Shown: positions 1 to 12,823, counted from the stretch's first letter. The stretch is DNA of 64,000 bases from Jackrogersella multiformis (GCA_902806575.1 CADCXD010000001.1:2852001-2916000); one strand, 5' to 3'. The notes: generated by a model not told the origin, from the letters alone. Numbers and translations: made by a program.

Positions 1-507
1 ACTCTTCTAGACGACTCAGATTCGCTAAACAACTCTTCGGACGTTCTGAATTCGTCTCTCTCTTGATCCAGGATCTCTAAGGAGTAAACAATATCTTCTT
101 GGCCGTAATTTGAATCCGTCAAGTTACGTGGCGACATATTCCAAGAGTTTACGATGTCCAATAATGTTGACAAGTCGATTCTATTATATGGAGCTAGAAT
201 ACGAACATATGGACGGAGGGGTAGGTATGTATCTAGTGTAGGCAACCCTATATAGAGGTACGCAGTTTCGTAACCGCAGACATTTGGCAAGGCAGATTCA
301 CTCATTATATTAGAGTGGCGGTGGCTATTTCTAACCCCAAACTTGCGATCTCGTATTAGGCTTGGGCCGCACCCTACGTCCTCTGTTTTAGGGAGATAAA
401 TCTACTGTTTCTCGTTATTTCGCCCTTGAAAACTATTGTCATGGACTTTATAACTTAGATCACCTCTCCTTATTTCTTCTATTTACTCATAAACGAAAGG
501 CGCCAAC
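1..507. other. Left-edge intergenic region, no gene seen
   Basis: No reading frame with coding character was found on either strand. The stretch holds the 5' flank of the membrane-protein gene that starts at 508 with a favourable context (cgccaac before ATG). It could contain the end of a gene lying off the left edge, but nothing supports that. Confidence 0.5.
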
Positions 508-3300
508 ATGAACGGAGCATTGCTCCCAGTGTTGACTCAAAAAGGTTGGCGGCGTACTGGGTCTATCAACGTTGTTTTGGCCCTCATGTGCGGGATTGTT
601 CTGTTAGTATGTCTCGTCATAAGTCTCAAGATGCCAGGATCATCTTTAAGCACGGCTACTATCATATTCGAAGGCCAGTGCAACCAGACGTCGAACCTCA
701 ATATTGCACTTCACTTGCTTCTTAATATACTTTCAACCGTTATTTTGGCATCCTCGAACTACTTCATGCAAGTTGTAGCCTCGCCGTCGCGTGAGGAAAT
801 AGACAAGACCCATGCATTCTTCTATTCTCTTGATATCGGAATACTGTCCATCAAAAACATACCGTTTATATCGTACTTCAAGAGAATTTGCTGGACTGTC
901 CTGCTCTTATCATCCGTCCCAATACATCTCTTTTTCAATAGCACGATTTTCGAAACGAGCTTCCAAGGCTCCGACTGGCACCTTACTATCGCGACAGAGG
1001 CATTTACACAAGGCGGTGACTTCTTCCCCCCTGGTGCGAGCCTGGCACCCGCTGGATTACCACACCCTGCATATGAGTACAATTCGAGCACCGATAGGTA
1101 CAATCCACCTAGTTATGAAAGCTATTCGGGTTATAATGATGGGTATGGATATGCCGTCCCATTAGAGAATTACACAGATAAGACGTCAATTATCAGACAG
1201 AATATCACCAGGACTGCAGCAAACGGGGGTACCTGGACCATGTTGAATGCTAGTACCTGTCGCACTGAGTATCTTAGCTGCAATGCCAGATCTCAATACC
1301 GTGACGTGGTATTGATTCTCGAAGGCGGCGCTGATAACATATTGGGATGGAGGCGGGAAGAGGTCTTCGACTTAACTCACGATCTTGCTTTGGTATGGGA
1401 TGTATATTTCCCACAGAACAAAATTAATTCATTGTGGTACTCGACACAATGTAAAATTCAGGAGTCGCCATTCTTCGCCCCCAACTATGACTGCGAAAAC
1501 TATTGCGGACAAGCACTTGGTTCTAAATACCATATGCACTCAGAGCCTACCAATGAGCCTTCATCATCGAATTGGACCTTTTTTTCCCCAAAACCTTTCC
1601 ACAATTACGATCTCTTCAGATACAGAAGCCGCTTATGGATACAACGACAAGTTTAGTGAATTAACCGTCAAGTACTGTTTGGCCGAGCCTCATCTCGTTA
1701 GTTGCAAAGTAGGGGTATCGAACCTATTTTTGACGGCCGTCATTATTTGCGTATTTATTAAAGTCATTCAGTGCAGCATTATTTTCTGGAAGCTTCCCAG
1801 TTCCTCCCTTGTTACTCTAGGTGATGCTATGGAATCTTTCATTAGCAAACCCGACCTTCAGACTACTGGTCTTGGGACCTTGGATATCCGAGATAGCATT
1901 CTGCTGGAAACTCAACCACGCCAATATTGGTCACCAGAAAACGAGTCACTTCTAACACAAATAATAAAACCTCGTCCATGGAAACCTACAGGTCGACGTT
2001 TTCTATCTACCATACCTCGGGGTGTATGGATTCATACATACATTATCCTTTTACCTTCAATGGTGTCAATCTTGGTTTTGCTAATAGGATTCTACCAATC
2101 AAGCTTGTGAGTCCAGAGCAAGATTCGTGATATAACCATTCCTATCCGAAATACTAACTACGTCTAGTCAAGGTCCGTTTGGTCGCTCAGAGGATATTCG
2201 ATCAACTTACACGGGAGGTGATGAATACCTGGCTGCGCTTCTTGTGGCTAACCTTCCCCAACTTGTCACATCATTTTGCTACTTCTCCTATAATGGATTC
2301 TTCACTCGCCTTCTAATCGAGCAGGAATGGAATTCCTATAGCCTAAAATCACAGCCACTTCGTGTTTCATATCCCACCGGCAAGCAGACTTCGAGTTACA
2401 GGTTACAACTCCCGTACAAGTATAGCATACCGCTCTTGTCAACCAGTGTGTTATGCCATTGGCTTGTATCAAATGTACTTTTCTTAATAATCAGCGAAGG
2501 AGGTGTGTACTTCTATGCCCTTCTGAATCTGCATGAAATATTGATAAGTATCAGGCTATTGGGTTGGAGATGGAGCTATCGGTGCCCCAGCATATTTAAA
2601 CGTCTCAGAACAGTCTTACACTGCCTTGGGCTATCCCCCTCCTGCAATATTAACACTGTTTATTGTTGCTTGCATCCTGATACCCTTGCCATTCCTCTTC
2701 AGCTTACGAACGCTCCAAGGCAAGATGGTGGCGGGAGGTTTCAACTCGTTGGTTCTGTCAGCAGCCTGCCACTGTCACGTATTTTCCCCGTCAGATGATA
2801 AAAGCGATCGAGGGCGTGGCCACAGCCAGCCCGAAGAGCCTCAAGTGAATCATCAGGGGCGTGATTTATGGACTCAGCACGCCGAGCATATCGGCGAGCA
2901 TGGTTCTCGGAATGGACGAGTTGGATACAACTCGGGCCGAATTATGCAGCAAACGAACTCTCATAGGGTTCAAAGTGAGACGAGTCTGGCCCGGGATGAC
3001 GAAAGTACGTTATGACTATAACTATATACAACAAGAGCAGCCATCACTAATAATCTAGGCACTGAGAACTTTCAGGATCTAGAATATGACCGGTTGGTAT
3101 CAACGGAAGATGACATCGAACACCGGGAGGAAGCTTTACGAAAGTTGTCTCAATCAGAACTGAAATGGGGTGCCATGCCTCTACCAAGTCATTTGGCTGA
3201 GGCGGTGGGTGAAGAGAGTGGAAGAACGGTGATGCACCTTGGCTTTGGAGACCAATCATATAACATAAGGAACCCCGAGGAAGGAGGATGGTACGTGTAA
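508..3300 (+). CDS. DUF6536-like fungal multi-pass membrane protein, with apparent frameshift
   Basis: I recognise the fungus-specific DUF6536-type architecture; its function is unknown. The N-terminus (GWRRT, then a membrane helix near residues 18-42, a second near 70-90 and a third near 125-145) is followed by a large Asn/Cys-rich loop, a helix beginning at about 1720, the SSLVTLGDAMESF motif, more helices, the SAACH motif and a C-terminal KWGAM...HLGFG...GWYV block. Introns that restore the frame: 2107-2167 (GTGAGT, branch TACTAACTA), 2503-2554 and 3005-3058 (branch CACTAAT). The first exon does not join its continuation cleanly. The frame moves from phase 1 to phase 2 somewhere in 1451-1655, most simply at the T7-C4-A4 run around 1577-1591 (one extra T). 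An intron at 1451-1619 is the alternative, but it would remove sequence that looks family-like. It may be a real pseudogene, an assembly error or an unusual splice. Confidence 0.6.
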
Positions 3301-3532
3301 TGATATAAAATAATCGGAGCCGGCGGCGCAGCAGATTCGGAATAGTCATCCCGGTCCCCCTGACTGACTAGGATACATGTAGGTAGTTGCATCCACTTGC
3401 CCAGACTAACATCCTCTATAGGCCGTACTATGACTAGGTGTCATCACATGATAACGAAAACCCAGCTTTGATGCGGGGAACAGTTGGGTCGTCATTCTTG
3501 GCAGCTGCTTGCCTAAGTGTCCTAGAGATAGA

Positions 3533-3540
3533 CATATATA
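3533..3540 (+). promoter_or_regulatory. TATA-like element just before the aldehyde dehydrogenase gene
   Basis: CATATATA lies only 13 nt upstream of the first in-frame ATG (3554). If it is a working TATA box, transcripts would start beyond 3554 and translation would begin at the second ATG (3644), giving a form without the basic N-terminal extension. Confidence 0.3.
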
Positions 3541-3553
3541 ACGCTCCCTTACC

Positions 3554-5287
3554 ATGTTACGGTCCTGTGTGAGAGCATATCGTTCTAGTATTTGGACAGT
3601 TAATCATCTGAACCGGAACAACTTATCACGCTTCCTATCCACCATGACGGACCTATCAGTTGATCTCACGGCCCCAAACGGCAAGAAATTCACTCTTCCT
3701 ACCGGTCTATTTATCAATAATGAATTTGTCAAATCAAGCAAGGGGCTAAAGATCACGAGCATCAACCCATCGTTAGTTGAGCGTCCCCTGGAGAGAAAGC
3801 TAGTGTAACCTAACCATCCCATTCCTAGAAATGAGCAAGAGATCTGCTCGGTTGAAGCAGCAAGCCCCGAAGACATCGATCGTGCGGTGGTGGTTGCGAG
3901 AGCCGCACTGAATCATGAATCATGGCGAGACATCACCGGATCCGAACGTGGTAGGTTGCTGTTTAAGCTGGCGGACTTGATCGACCAGGAAAAGGAGATC
4001 CTAGCCACCATTGAGACCTGGGACAATGGAAAACCGTTCAGTTCTTCCATGGGAGACGTAGGCAGCGTCGTCGACACCATTAGATATTACGCTGGTTATG
4101 CCGATAAGATCCACGGCGAAACTATTCCTACGATAAGTAAGAAATTTGTCTACACCTTGAAACAACCCATTGGCGTCTGCGCTCAGATTATCCCGGTAAG
4201 TGAGCTGATACAGCAATACTCATTTCTCACCTATTGTGGGTGTATGTTGCGTGAGCTAGTGCTGACATACAGGGTGATGTAGTGGAACTATCCTCTGGGA
4301 ATGGCAGCGTGGAAGCTGGGGCCAGCGCTCACCTGTGGAAATACTGTCATCCTGAAACCCGCCGAGCAAACCCCTCTATCTATCCTATACCTCGCAAAGC
4401 TCATAGTCAAGGCTGGATTTCCTCCCGGAGTTGTCAATATCACCAACGGGTATGGCCAAGATGCCGGCCGTACACTAGCAAGCCATTTAGATGTCGACAA
4501 GATTGCTTTCACCGGCTCTACTGCGACAGGAAAGCACATCATGAAGACTGCCAGCGTCAACATGAAGAATATTACCCTCGAGACTGGTGGTAAATCGCCT
4601 TTAATAGTCTTCGAAGACGCCGACATCGAACAAGCAGCAAAGTGGGCTCATATTGGAATTATGAGTAACATGGGACAGATATGCACAGCAACATCGCGTG
4701 TCCTCGTCCAGGAAGCCGTGTACGACAAATTCGTGGACATATTCCGGGACGTGGTCAAAAAGACCAGCAAGGTCGGCGACCCCTTCGCGGAGGACACCTT
4801 CCAGGGTCCCCAAGTCACCAAAGCGCAGTACGAAAGGATCTTAGGCTTCGTGGAGTCGGGTAAGTCGGAAGGCGCCACGCTGGCGAACGGTGGAATCCCT
4901 TGCCCGCTCAATGGGAAAGGCTACTTCATCGAGCCTACCATCTTCACCAACGTGAAGGAAAACATGAAGATTTATCGGGAGGAGGTGTTTGGGCCTTTTG
5001 TTGTTATCGTACCCTTTAAGACCGAGAAGGAAGCTATCGCGATGGCAAACGACACTACCTACGGACTCGGCGCGGCCGTTCATACGAGGGATATCGAGCT
5101 CGCCCACCGCGTAGCTGCGCGGATCGAGGCTGGCATGGTCTGGATCAACTCTTCTAACGACTCGGACTTCCGGGTCCCATTCGGAGGTGTGAAGCAGAGC
5201 GGTATCGGCCGAGAGTGTGGAGAAGCCGGTCTTGCGGCGTACACGCAAACCAAGTCGATCTATGTGAATCTTGGCCAGAAGCTATAG
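3554..5287 (+). CDS. Aldehyde dehydrogenase (ALDH superfamily)
   Basis: Oxidises aldehydes to acids with NAD(P)+. Exons: 3554-3771, 3829-4195, 4283-5287; introns have branch CTAACC and donors GTTAGT/GTAAGT. Splicing gives 529 residues. Landmarks: IIPWNYP joined exactly across intron 2, FTGST (about 271-275), catalytic general base Glu in LETGG (about 295), nucleophile Cys in GQICTATSR (about 329), EEVFGP and the PFGGVKQSGIGRE block near the C-terminus. All catalytic residues are present, so the enzyme should be active. Two starts are possible. The first ATG adds about 30 Arg/Ser-rich residues without acidic residues, a plausible mitochondrial presequence. The ATG at 3644 (MTDLSV) gives the usual cytosolic length of about 499. 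Resembles fungal aldA-type enzymes acting on acetaldehyde or similar substrates; the substrate is not determinable here. Confidence 0.95.
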
Positions 5288-5427
5288 TTTACATGTATCT
5301 GTGGTGATTTCCATTACAATCGCCGCTTATATCAAACATCTACAACAAATGTTAGTTGGTTGGTGTTTCAAGCTGTACATAGTAATGGAAATAGGACTGA
5401 AGGAATATGCCAACCTGAGCTACCTGC

Positions 5428-5443
5428 CTACCTAGGTAGGTAT
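5428..5443. repeat. CTACCTAGGTAGGTA palindromic motif
   Basis: One of many intergenic copies of a short palindrome built on CCTAGG flanked by TA/GGTA steps. It is seen throughout the spacers of this window and not inside the confident exons. Confidence 0.6.
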
Positions 5444-6473
5444 GCAGTATGCAGAATGCAATATCCAATATGCAGACTCATTATTCCTTAGAAGCTGACG
5501 CGATCATCCATGTATTGTCTGATTCACATGCTTGCCGTAAGAGTACCTAATATAGATAGGATCCCTAATAGGATCTGAGGATTTCGGCTCGTTGCCGAAT
5601 GTAGGGTATCATTCGTGGGTTTGTTCATACTATCTAGGTGTGTAAGCCAACAACTGCAAGTCAGCAATTGTGATCGTCTTACCGCTTGGTCATCACAAGT
5701 GGAAGCACATATTTTTATATAATTTTAGACCAACATTTTTTCCAATATTGTCCCATTGATCCTACGATATTTTTATATGTAGGTAGGTAGGTTAGTCTAG
5801 TGTATGTTAGGAGGTAGGTATGTACCCCTACCATTTTCCATGTTGTCCATTTTCCATTTTACGAAACTTCCAGTTTAAGTTCTCTAGTCTGTTGGTTAAT
5901 TTTTTAAAGTTCGCGGCATTTGAAACTGCAACCTAATTCCTGAACAACGGTCGCACATGAACCTATGTAATTGGTGGCTGTTAGGTAACTTTAATAGCTT
6001 AAGCAATATATGGAATACCCGGTATTCTTCTAAAAGCTACTTATTAAGGCTATCGAGACGGGAACTGAGCGAATCGTACTCTGTACACCGTTACACCAAG
6101 ATACCTAGATGAAATGTCTTCCCCAGATAATGGAGAATGTCACCTCGTACAAACACCCGAGCCGTCCTGCTGCTACCCATAGCCACAGTATGTAAAGTAC
6201 GAAAGTGGCTTCCAAGGTTGTTTATCAACTCTGATCGGTTTAGTCCATATTATGATACGGTAAATCATGGGGTGACGATCACTTCCTTATTCTCACAAGC
6301 CGATCCTACACTACCTAGTGCCTGACTGCCTAGAAATGACAGAAATACATACATAGTACGAGATCCGCAAAGGGATCAACTGCCAGGCTGCCAGGGTCGC
6401 CTTAAGATTTTATTTTATTTTAATGAGCCAACCGAAAACAGCACTGCCCCTGTCTCCATACATAAATCATGAT

Positions 6474-6496
6474 TCATGGGCTCATGGGCTCATGGG
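6474..6496 (+). repeat. Short tandem repeat, TCATGGGC unit
   Basis: Nearly three copies of an 8-bp unit in the spacer upstream of the hexosaminidase gene. No function is evident. Confidence 0.6.
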
Positions 6497-7303
6497 TTTA
6501 TGGACGGGCAAGAATTAGCCGAGTGAGATTGATTGAGCATTTCATTCTCGATCCTTTAGATGAGAAAGGAACCTGCATTAATTGACCGACCAATCGATCC
6601 AACCAGTCTCAATCAGGACCAGATCGAAAAAGAAAAATCCAAAAAGGAAATAATAATAAAACGTGCCCCTTCCCATCCGCCCTACAGCTTTATACTAGCT
6701 ACCTGGCGCAACGACTCTCTTTTACACACTTCTACATATCTACCTAGGTACCTACCCGTCCAAGCGGCTGTCAGTGCTTATCGCCTTGTCACGTACTCGT
6801 CACGTAGGTACTTGTCAACGCAGCACACGGTGACGGCGCGGTATAAATAAAGTAACGTTGCGGCGCGCTAGCGGGCGAGATAGAGAGGGAAGGAGACCCG
6901 GATCTTGGGCCAGCTTCGGCCTATTCTTGAGCCTCCCACCCACCCATCCACCCTTCCGGTGATCTTGGAAGCTGCCTATTACAGGAGCACCCGTGCCTCG
7001 ATCTTGATAGGGCGCCATCCAACTCTGGTTCCCGCTGCCACGAGTGCACGAGGTCATAACCAACCTTGGAAGTGCTGCCATAGCTCGCAGTTGGAGTCGC
7101 CGGAGACGAGCAACCCACCTTGGCGCCGATCACCCGGCTTATTGTTGCAATTATTAGACGTGTGCATCTCGGAGAGGCTAGAGGCAGGATCTGAATAAGA
7201 ATTCGACATCCCGCTCCTAGACACTCATTACTCTTATCATTCCCTTCGTTCTGTTGCTCGTTCTGTTTGTATTTCTGAGACCACCCCCCACCTCGGCGCT
7301 ACT

Positions 7304-9209
7304 ATGCTGTCGAACGCCATTCTTTCGTTTTTGCTGTTTACCGTCACGGCGGTCCACGCGATTTGGCCAATCCCTTCAACCGTCAGCACGGGTAACTCTA
7401 CACTATGGATAGGAGAAGGCCTGAGAGTCACTTACAATGGAGACAAAGTATGCTGGTTTTCTGCTTCCAGGCATTCCTGCCCATCCGATCACACCGTGAA
7501 CTTTGACATTGACCCAGACTCACCAATTTGGCAGATCCCTTGGACCCGAAATTACATACCGCCCAAGATCACCAGCAGAGAAATTGTCAAGGGTGGAGTA
7601 TCACGTGCGTTGAAGAACATTTTGGACGACAACTTTGTCCCATGGAAGCTGTATCCGCGACTGCAACTTGAGAAAACAGAGCCAAGTCTTTGGAAGCCCA
7701 AAACTTTCATATCCTGCCTCGATATCTTTCAAAACGGGACAGACACGGAAAAGACGTTCAAACCTCTCGCCGGCGAGGTTGACGAGTCATATAGCCTGAC
7801 TGTAGGAACTAACGGAAAGGCTACGATCAAGGCCGAGTCTTCCACCGGTGTTCTCCGGGGTCTGGAGTCCTTCTCGCAACTGTTTTTTCAGCACTCTCAA
7901 GGCCCAATTTACACAAATGTGGCCCCTGTGTACATCACAGATAGTCCTCAGTATGATCATCGGGGTGTCCTACTCGATGTTTCGAGAAACTACCTCCCTG
8001 TCGATACTATTTATCGAACTATCGACGCGATGGCCTGGAATAAGTTGAACCGGCTCCACATCCACGCTACGGATTCGCAGTCTTGGCCTCTAGAGATCCC
8101 TTCTCTTCCAGAACTCCACCAAACAGGCGCGTATGCTCACGGAATGACATACTCGCCCGCGGCCCTGGCTGCTATTCACACATATGCGATCCAGCGTGGT
8201 GTAGAGGTCATCATCGAGATTGATAGTCCCGGGCACTTCGGCATCGCAGCTCTGTCGCATCCGGAAGTAATCACGGGATGGGGCGCATCTCCTTGGTCGA
8301 CATACTGCGCTGAGCCTCCTTGCGGACAACTTAGACTCAATGAACCCAAGGTGGACCCCTTCCTTGACACGCTGATGGCAGACATCCTGCCCAGAGTCGC
8401 ACCATATTCGGCCTACTTCCACACGGGTGGTGACGAGGTCAACTTCAACGAGTACAACCTCGATCCCAGTGTTGGTACAAACGACTCGGCGGTGATCGTG
8501 CCTCTCCTACAGGCCTTTATCGACAAGCATCACGCGAGAGTGCGGAAGGCCGGCCTGGTACCCATGGTCTGGGAAGAGATTCCCGCGAACTATAACGTCA
8601 CCATCGGGGATGACGTCGTGGTCCAGTCCTGGCTCGGAGATGCAGCTATCAAGGAGCTCACAGGTCAAGGCCACAAGGTCATTTCTAGCAATTATAACTA
8701 CTGGGTAAGCATTTCAACTCTGAAGTTATTTCCTTGGGCACTACGAATAAATCTTCCCTGTTTATTAACACTCGTCCCTATAGTACCTCGACTGCGGCCG
8801 CGGGCAGTGGCTCAATTTCCCGGAGGGCGAGGCGTTCGATACATACTTCCCATTCAATGATTGGTGCGGGCCGACTAAGAACTGGCGGCTGATCTACTCG
8901 TACAACCCGCGCGGGGGTCTAACAGAGGAAGAGGCGAAATTGGTGTTGGGTGGAGAGGTAGGAGCGTGGGCCGAGACGATCGATGAAGTCAACCTAGACA
9001 CCATCCTATGGCCGCGCAGCAGCGCAGCGGGCGAAGTGCTATGGTCTGGGAGACTCGACGCCGCAGGGCAGAACCGCACGCAGCTCGACGCAGCGCCGCG
9101 CCTAGCCGAGTTCCGCGAGCGCATGGTGGCTCGAGGCGTCGGCGCCGAACCTATACAGATGGTGTTCTGCACTCAAGGACAGAACCCCAACACGTGCTTG
9201 TTTGAATAA
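7304..9209 (+). CDS. Secreted beta-N-acetylhexosaminidase, GH20
   Basis: Removes terminal N-acetylglucosamine/galactosamine from chitin oligomers and glycans, outside the cell or in the wall. Exons 7304-8704 and 8784-9209 (79-nt intron, donor GTAAGC) give 608 residues, normal for fungal NagA-like enzymes. Signal peptide: hydrophobic residues 5-19 ending near VHA|IW. An N-terminal GH20b-like domain is followed by the catalytic barrel, with DVSRNY (about 225-230) and the catalytic Asp-Glu pair in HTGGDEVN (Asp377-Glu378, substrate-assisted mechanism). The C-terminal exon carries YLDCGRGQW, which contributes the substrate-binding Trp region, and EVGAWAE. The intron sits directly after NYNYW, restoring this motif exactly. 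No defect is seen. Confidence 0.95.
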
Positions 9210-11254
9210 AGGGGCTGCTCTTGTTGGATGAGAATGAGATTCCTCGACATTCATCCCAGTGGACACATAGATCGTCAAGGTCATCCCAAGAACACAAAAT
9301 ACAGAACACATAGACTGTTGCTACCGCTGCGTAAATTTACGAGGCGATTTTTCTTGTACATATTATTTGAATATTTTGGGAAACCAGAAAGATATAAAAT
9401 GGAGAGGGCGAGTGGATCTGTTGCAGACACATTTAAAGCTAATAATATTATAGTGGCATTGCACCTCGGTTTAACATTATCGCCTACCTAGGTAGTTGAT
9501 TCGGCTTTGATGTGTGAATTAACCAATGTAGAATTTTACCTAATGGTGTGAAATTTATTCACATTATGCTTACAGTTCCCTAGAGGAACATATTTATATA
9601 AAGTGGCTAAACTAGGTAAATACCTACCACTTACCTCCCTACCCTACCTAGGTAAGTACCTCCTAATACGTAACCGTTCGGGAGGTAGGTAGAATCTACT
9701 TTATCTATGCCTAATATCAAGTTACCATGCTCCCATGCAAGAAATTTCTATCTGCCTGAGTACGTCATACCCGTGCCACATACCTACCTAGGTACCTAAG
9801 GTAGGCTATAATAGCATTAACGTGAGTTGTTCCTTTCGTATCCACCTTGTTGTCTACCTAGTAGTATATATATACCCCATTTTTAGGAAGGGACTCTTCC
9901 CACTCCTTGCCTAGGTAGTCGAGCTATTATAATGAGCCCCGTACCTGCATATTTACCTTTTATGGGTACACTAGTAGCCGAGCGGTCCGGGTCAGCGAGT
10001 TTCTTCTTACAAGGTTAGGCTGACGAGGATATTCGATATTCTACTAATAGATATATTTAGAACTAACTAGGTACTTAAGTGATTAAAAGATCCTTTTAAC
10101 GAACACAATAAGTCATCGGAAGACGTAACACGAAAACAGCCTATTTATTAGAACGTGGGGAATAACGTCAGTATAAAACAGCCATGTAATAACATGTTAC
10201 GCCTTCCGCACTATACACTCCACCACCACGAACGCCTCAGTACTATCCTTCGTAGACAGATCGCATTTATAACTATGAGGTTATAGCGGTAGGTAAGTAT
10301 ACGAATACATACGAATGCCAATACTTACTACCTAGTAGACATCTAACTTCTTCGGATCTAGTATTAGCTAGTATACTACATAATGGGTTATGTATTACTG
10401 ATCAACGCGATACAAGTCAAGGTCAAAGCAACCATGAACCACAAGAGCTACAAGATGTTCATGAAGATAATAGGCTACGCGCCCGACTATACGATCGGGG
10501 CCCGGCTCCTGTAGAGAAAACATCATTGGGGAATGAACTACCAAGCTTACTTCATCGAGGCTTATATTTATCAAAATAGAAAGAGGAAAATGTGATTTTC
10601 GAAGACCAAATATGAAAGTCCAAGAGGATGACTCTTATCTTACAACCGAAGTAAGTGAGCAGATTGCAAATATTCGCCAGTTCTAAAGAACCGAGTAGAT
10701 TCGAAACGACTGTTGGTTAGTGAGTGAGCCAGTCAGTTAAAAGTAATATACGAGAATCAAGCTGAGACATTGTTACTTTATTCAGTACCTAGGTAGAGAT
10801 GCGAATATTCGAATAATATTGATTCGGTATAGTAATTCTTAAGTAAATTCTAAGCGAGTGATGAGCACAAGCTCGTAACTTGCTTGCAGACTAGAACCTG
10901 CCAAAATTGAGATTCCGCCGAATCAAAAGTCCTTCGAAACCCAGTCCATGGATGCAATAACTCAAAACAGCCCCTTTCGTTAGTATTATTAGTTTCCCCT
11001 GTCGGTTAAATGGTATCACGGCTGTTGCACGCGAGCCGGTATCTAATGAGTGTAAGATAACACGCCGTAATTTTTGAGAAGAATAAAAAGAACATGAGTA
11101 ATAAAAGAAATGGACCGGCCGTCATAAGATCATGATAGTTGTCTTAACTCTAGTGTAATGGGTTGCTCCTGTGTACGAAAATTTACTGAATAAGTTGGTA
11201 TCACTCTAGCATGGATTTGTGTAAACTTACGACCAGAAAAAAAAACTCCGAGAA
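9210..11254. other. AT-rich intergenic region, no gene supported
   Basis: About 2 kb of AT-rich DNA full of stop codons, with many CCTAGG/TAGGTA motifs around 9480, 9640-9665, 9781-9806 and 10790. No transposon protein, terminal repeat or RNA gene was recognised. A tRNA-like A-box near 9971 was examined and rejected. Confidence 0.5.
9781..9806. repeat. TACCTACCTAGGTACCTA motif cluster
   Basis: Overlapping palindromic copies of the CCTAGG-centred intergenic motif, adjoining a further TAGG step. Confidence 0.6.
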
Positions 11255-11929
11255 TCACCTTTCAAAGGATACACCTTTCTCGTCCACCAAGGTAAACATG
11301 ATCTTGCGCTCATACTTCGCTCTCCCTAAGACCCAGCGGGCTCCTACATGTCCGAAGAAGCTGCTGAGAATAGCTGCGCAGGATGCCCATGGCACGATCC
11401 CCAGCGTGACCTTGTTGGCGCTAACCCCTATCCCCCATCCAATACAGACAGCCCAGGTGATCCATATTACGAATATGAGAACTTGATATTGATCTTGATC
11501 TCGACGCCGGTGGGCATACGAGGACAGACAGCATCCTAGCACTAGGCAAGAGCCGAGCGCTAATCCAGGCGATACATGTTTAAGGAAATCGAACCGTACT
11601 ATGCGGGATATAATATGACTAGGAGACTGTAATATTAACATATTCTGTCAGCACGGAAATTGGCCAGAGTAAGGAAGAGAGTAAACACGGACATCGACAT
11701 TTGTAGAGAGATCGTCTCGCGCTGATTCTTCCTGGACGATGTAAGAAGTGGTGACAAAACTACAAGCAACGGCTGGAACTAGCTCGACCAATTGTGACAG
11801 TAGTGATTCCCTCAGCGGCGTTGTGTTTGGTTGGTGACAAACCTGGTCTCCGTAAAGTTCGAATGAGTGGCATGATTTTGACTCGACGTACATCTGAAGA
11901 ATTTTGAAGAGAATGGTCGATAAATTCAT
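11255..11929 (-). CDS. Putative small membrane protein, two exons
   Basis: Not recognised as any family. Two open frames of 93 and 128 codons join in phase if an intron at 11645-11686 is removed (donor GTTTAC, acceptor GACAG), giving about 210 residues. The second half has three hydrophobic segments (HVSPGLALGSCLVLGCCL; YQVLIFVIWITWAVCIGW; TLGIVPWASCAAILSSFF) separated by a short Arg-rich loop (AHRRRDQDQ), which is the pattern of a real membrane protein. The first half is soluble with several Cys. The donor is weak and the gene lies in a gene-poor, AT-rich stretch, so it could be a decaying gene or chance. Confidence 0.3.
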
Positions 11930-12823
11930 ACAGGCACATCGAAAATCTTATCTGTAAGTATTATCAAGGCTAAGGAAAAGCACTGGTGATGGTCTACACA
12001 TCCGGGCCCTTCAACCTTTAAACATGAATTACATCCATTCCTCTTATTGTTTCGCCATTAGCCAATGAATTGATAGGGCTTTCTTGGTTGTGCTATAATA
12101 AGCTGTCTAATTTCAAGAAAGTAGGCTAGGTTTGTTGACAGCCTAACACCATTCGTATCACACTGTTGTGAATTGTTGGAGATGGTGTGTTACCATGCAT
12201 GGTGTCGGTCGGGCTCCAAGAGGCGCAGCGAGTTGCTTATCCGTGACCTCGCGCCCCAACTCTAGGCTAACTGCGAGGCTATATTATGTCTTCCTCCAAT
12301 AAAATGTTTACGACAGCCCATGAAGCTTTTCGGTGAGTGTCCTTTCGGTGGATGTTGGTTGGGGAATAGGAATAAGGCGGACTATGCGAACCACGCGGAC
12401 TGCACTAGCGAGAGAACGTACATCGTGTCCATAGGTCTGAATTGACCGAAGAGCACCCTTCCGTAGCACGGCAGCGGCGTGGATATTTATGGCGTTGGGC
12501 TTCTATGCAACAAGTCTTCTTGAACTCAGTCGAGGCGGACTTCCTCATCACCTAGCCGTATTTGTATGCGAGCAGGTGGTTCCTCCTAGCACCACTCAGT
12601 TCTAAGGTTCATTAAATAGCAAGGCCCTGTCCAGCGAAAAAAGGGAAGGCCTTACTCTCGGAGGACGACCACGTAGTCTAGTGGCTGCGTTCTCTTTTCC
12701 ATCCTTACACCCTTTCCTTGGTAGAGAGCACTCCCTCCCCGTCGCTCACTAGCTCTTCCTTCTTGCTGAGAATATAGACGGAGTATATCTCATTCTGGTT
12801 TCAGTCGTGTTTTGTATTCCAAA
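11930..12823. other. Intergenic region
   Basis: Nothing with coding character on either strand. It separates the two putative membrane-protein genes, which are transcribed away from each other, so both promoters would lie here. Confidence 0.45.

Larger units (their letters stand above)
5288..7303. other. Intergenic region, AT-rich with TACCTAGGTA motifs
   Basis: About 2 kb between the aldehyde dehydrogenase and the hexosaminidase. Short open frames (for example 6560-6850 and 6905-7198) show no family resemblance and no supporting splice signals. Contains CCTAGGTAGGTA-type motifs near 5430, 5780 and 6750 and a short TCATGGGC tandem repeat at 6474-6496. Confidence 0.5.

Noticed and set aside
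9960..10060. tRNA-like A-box (GTAGCCGAGCGGTCCGGG)
   Set aside because: No matching acceptor stem; the candidate T-arm loop is shifted by one base and a CCTAGG-like flank is present.
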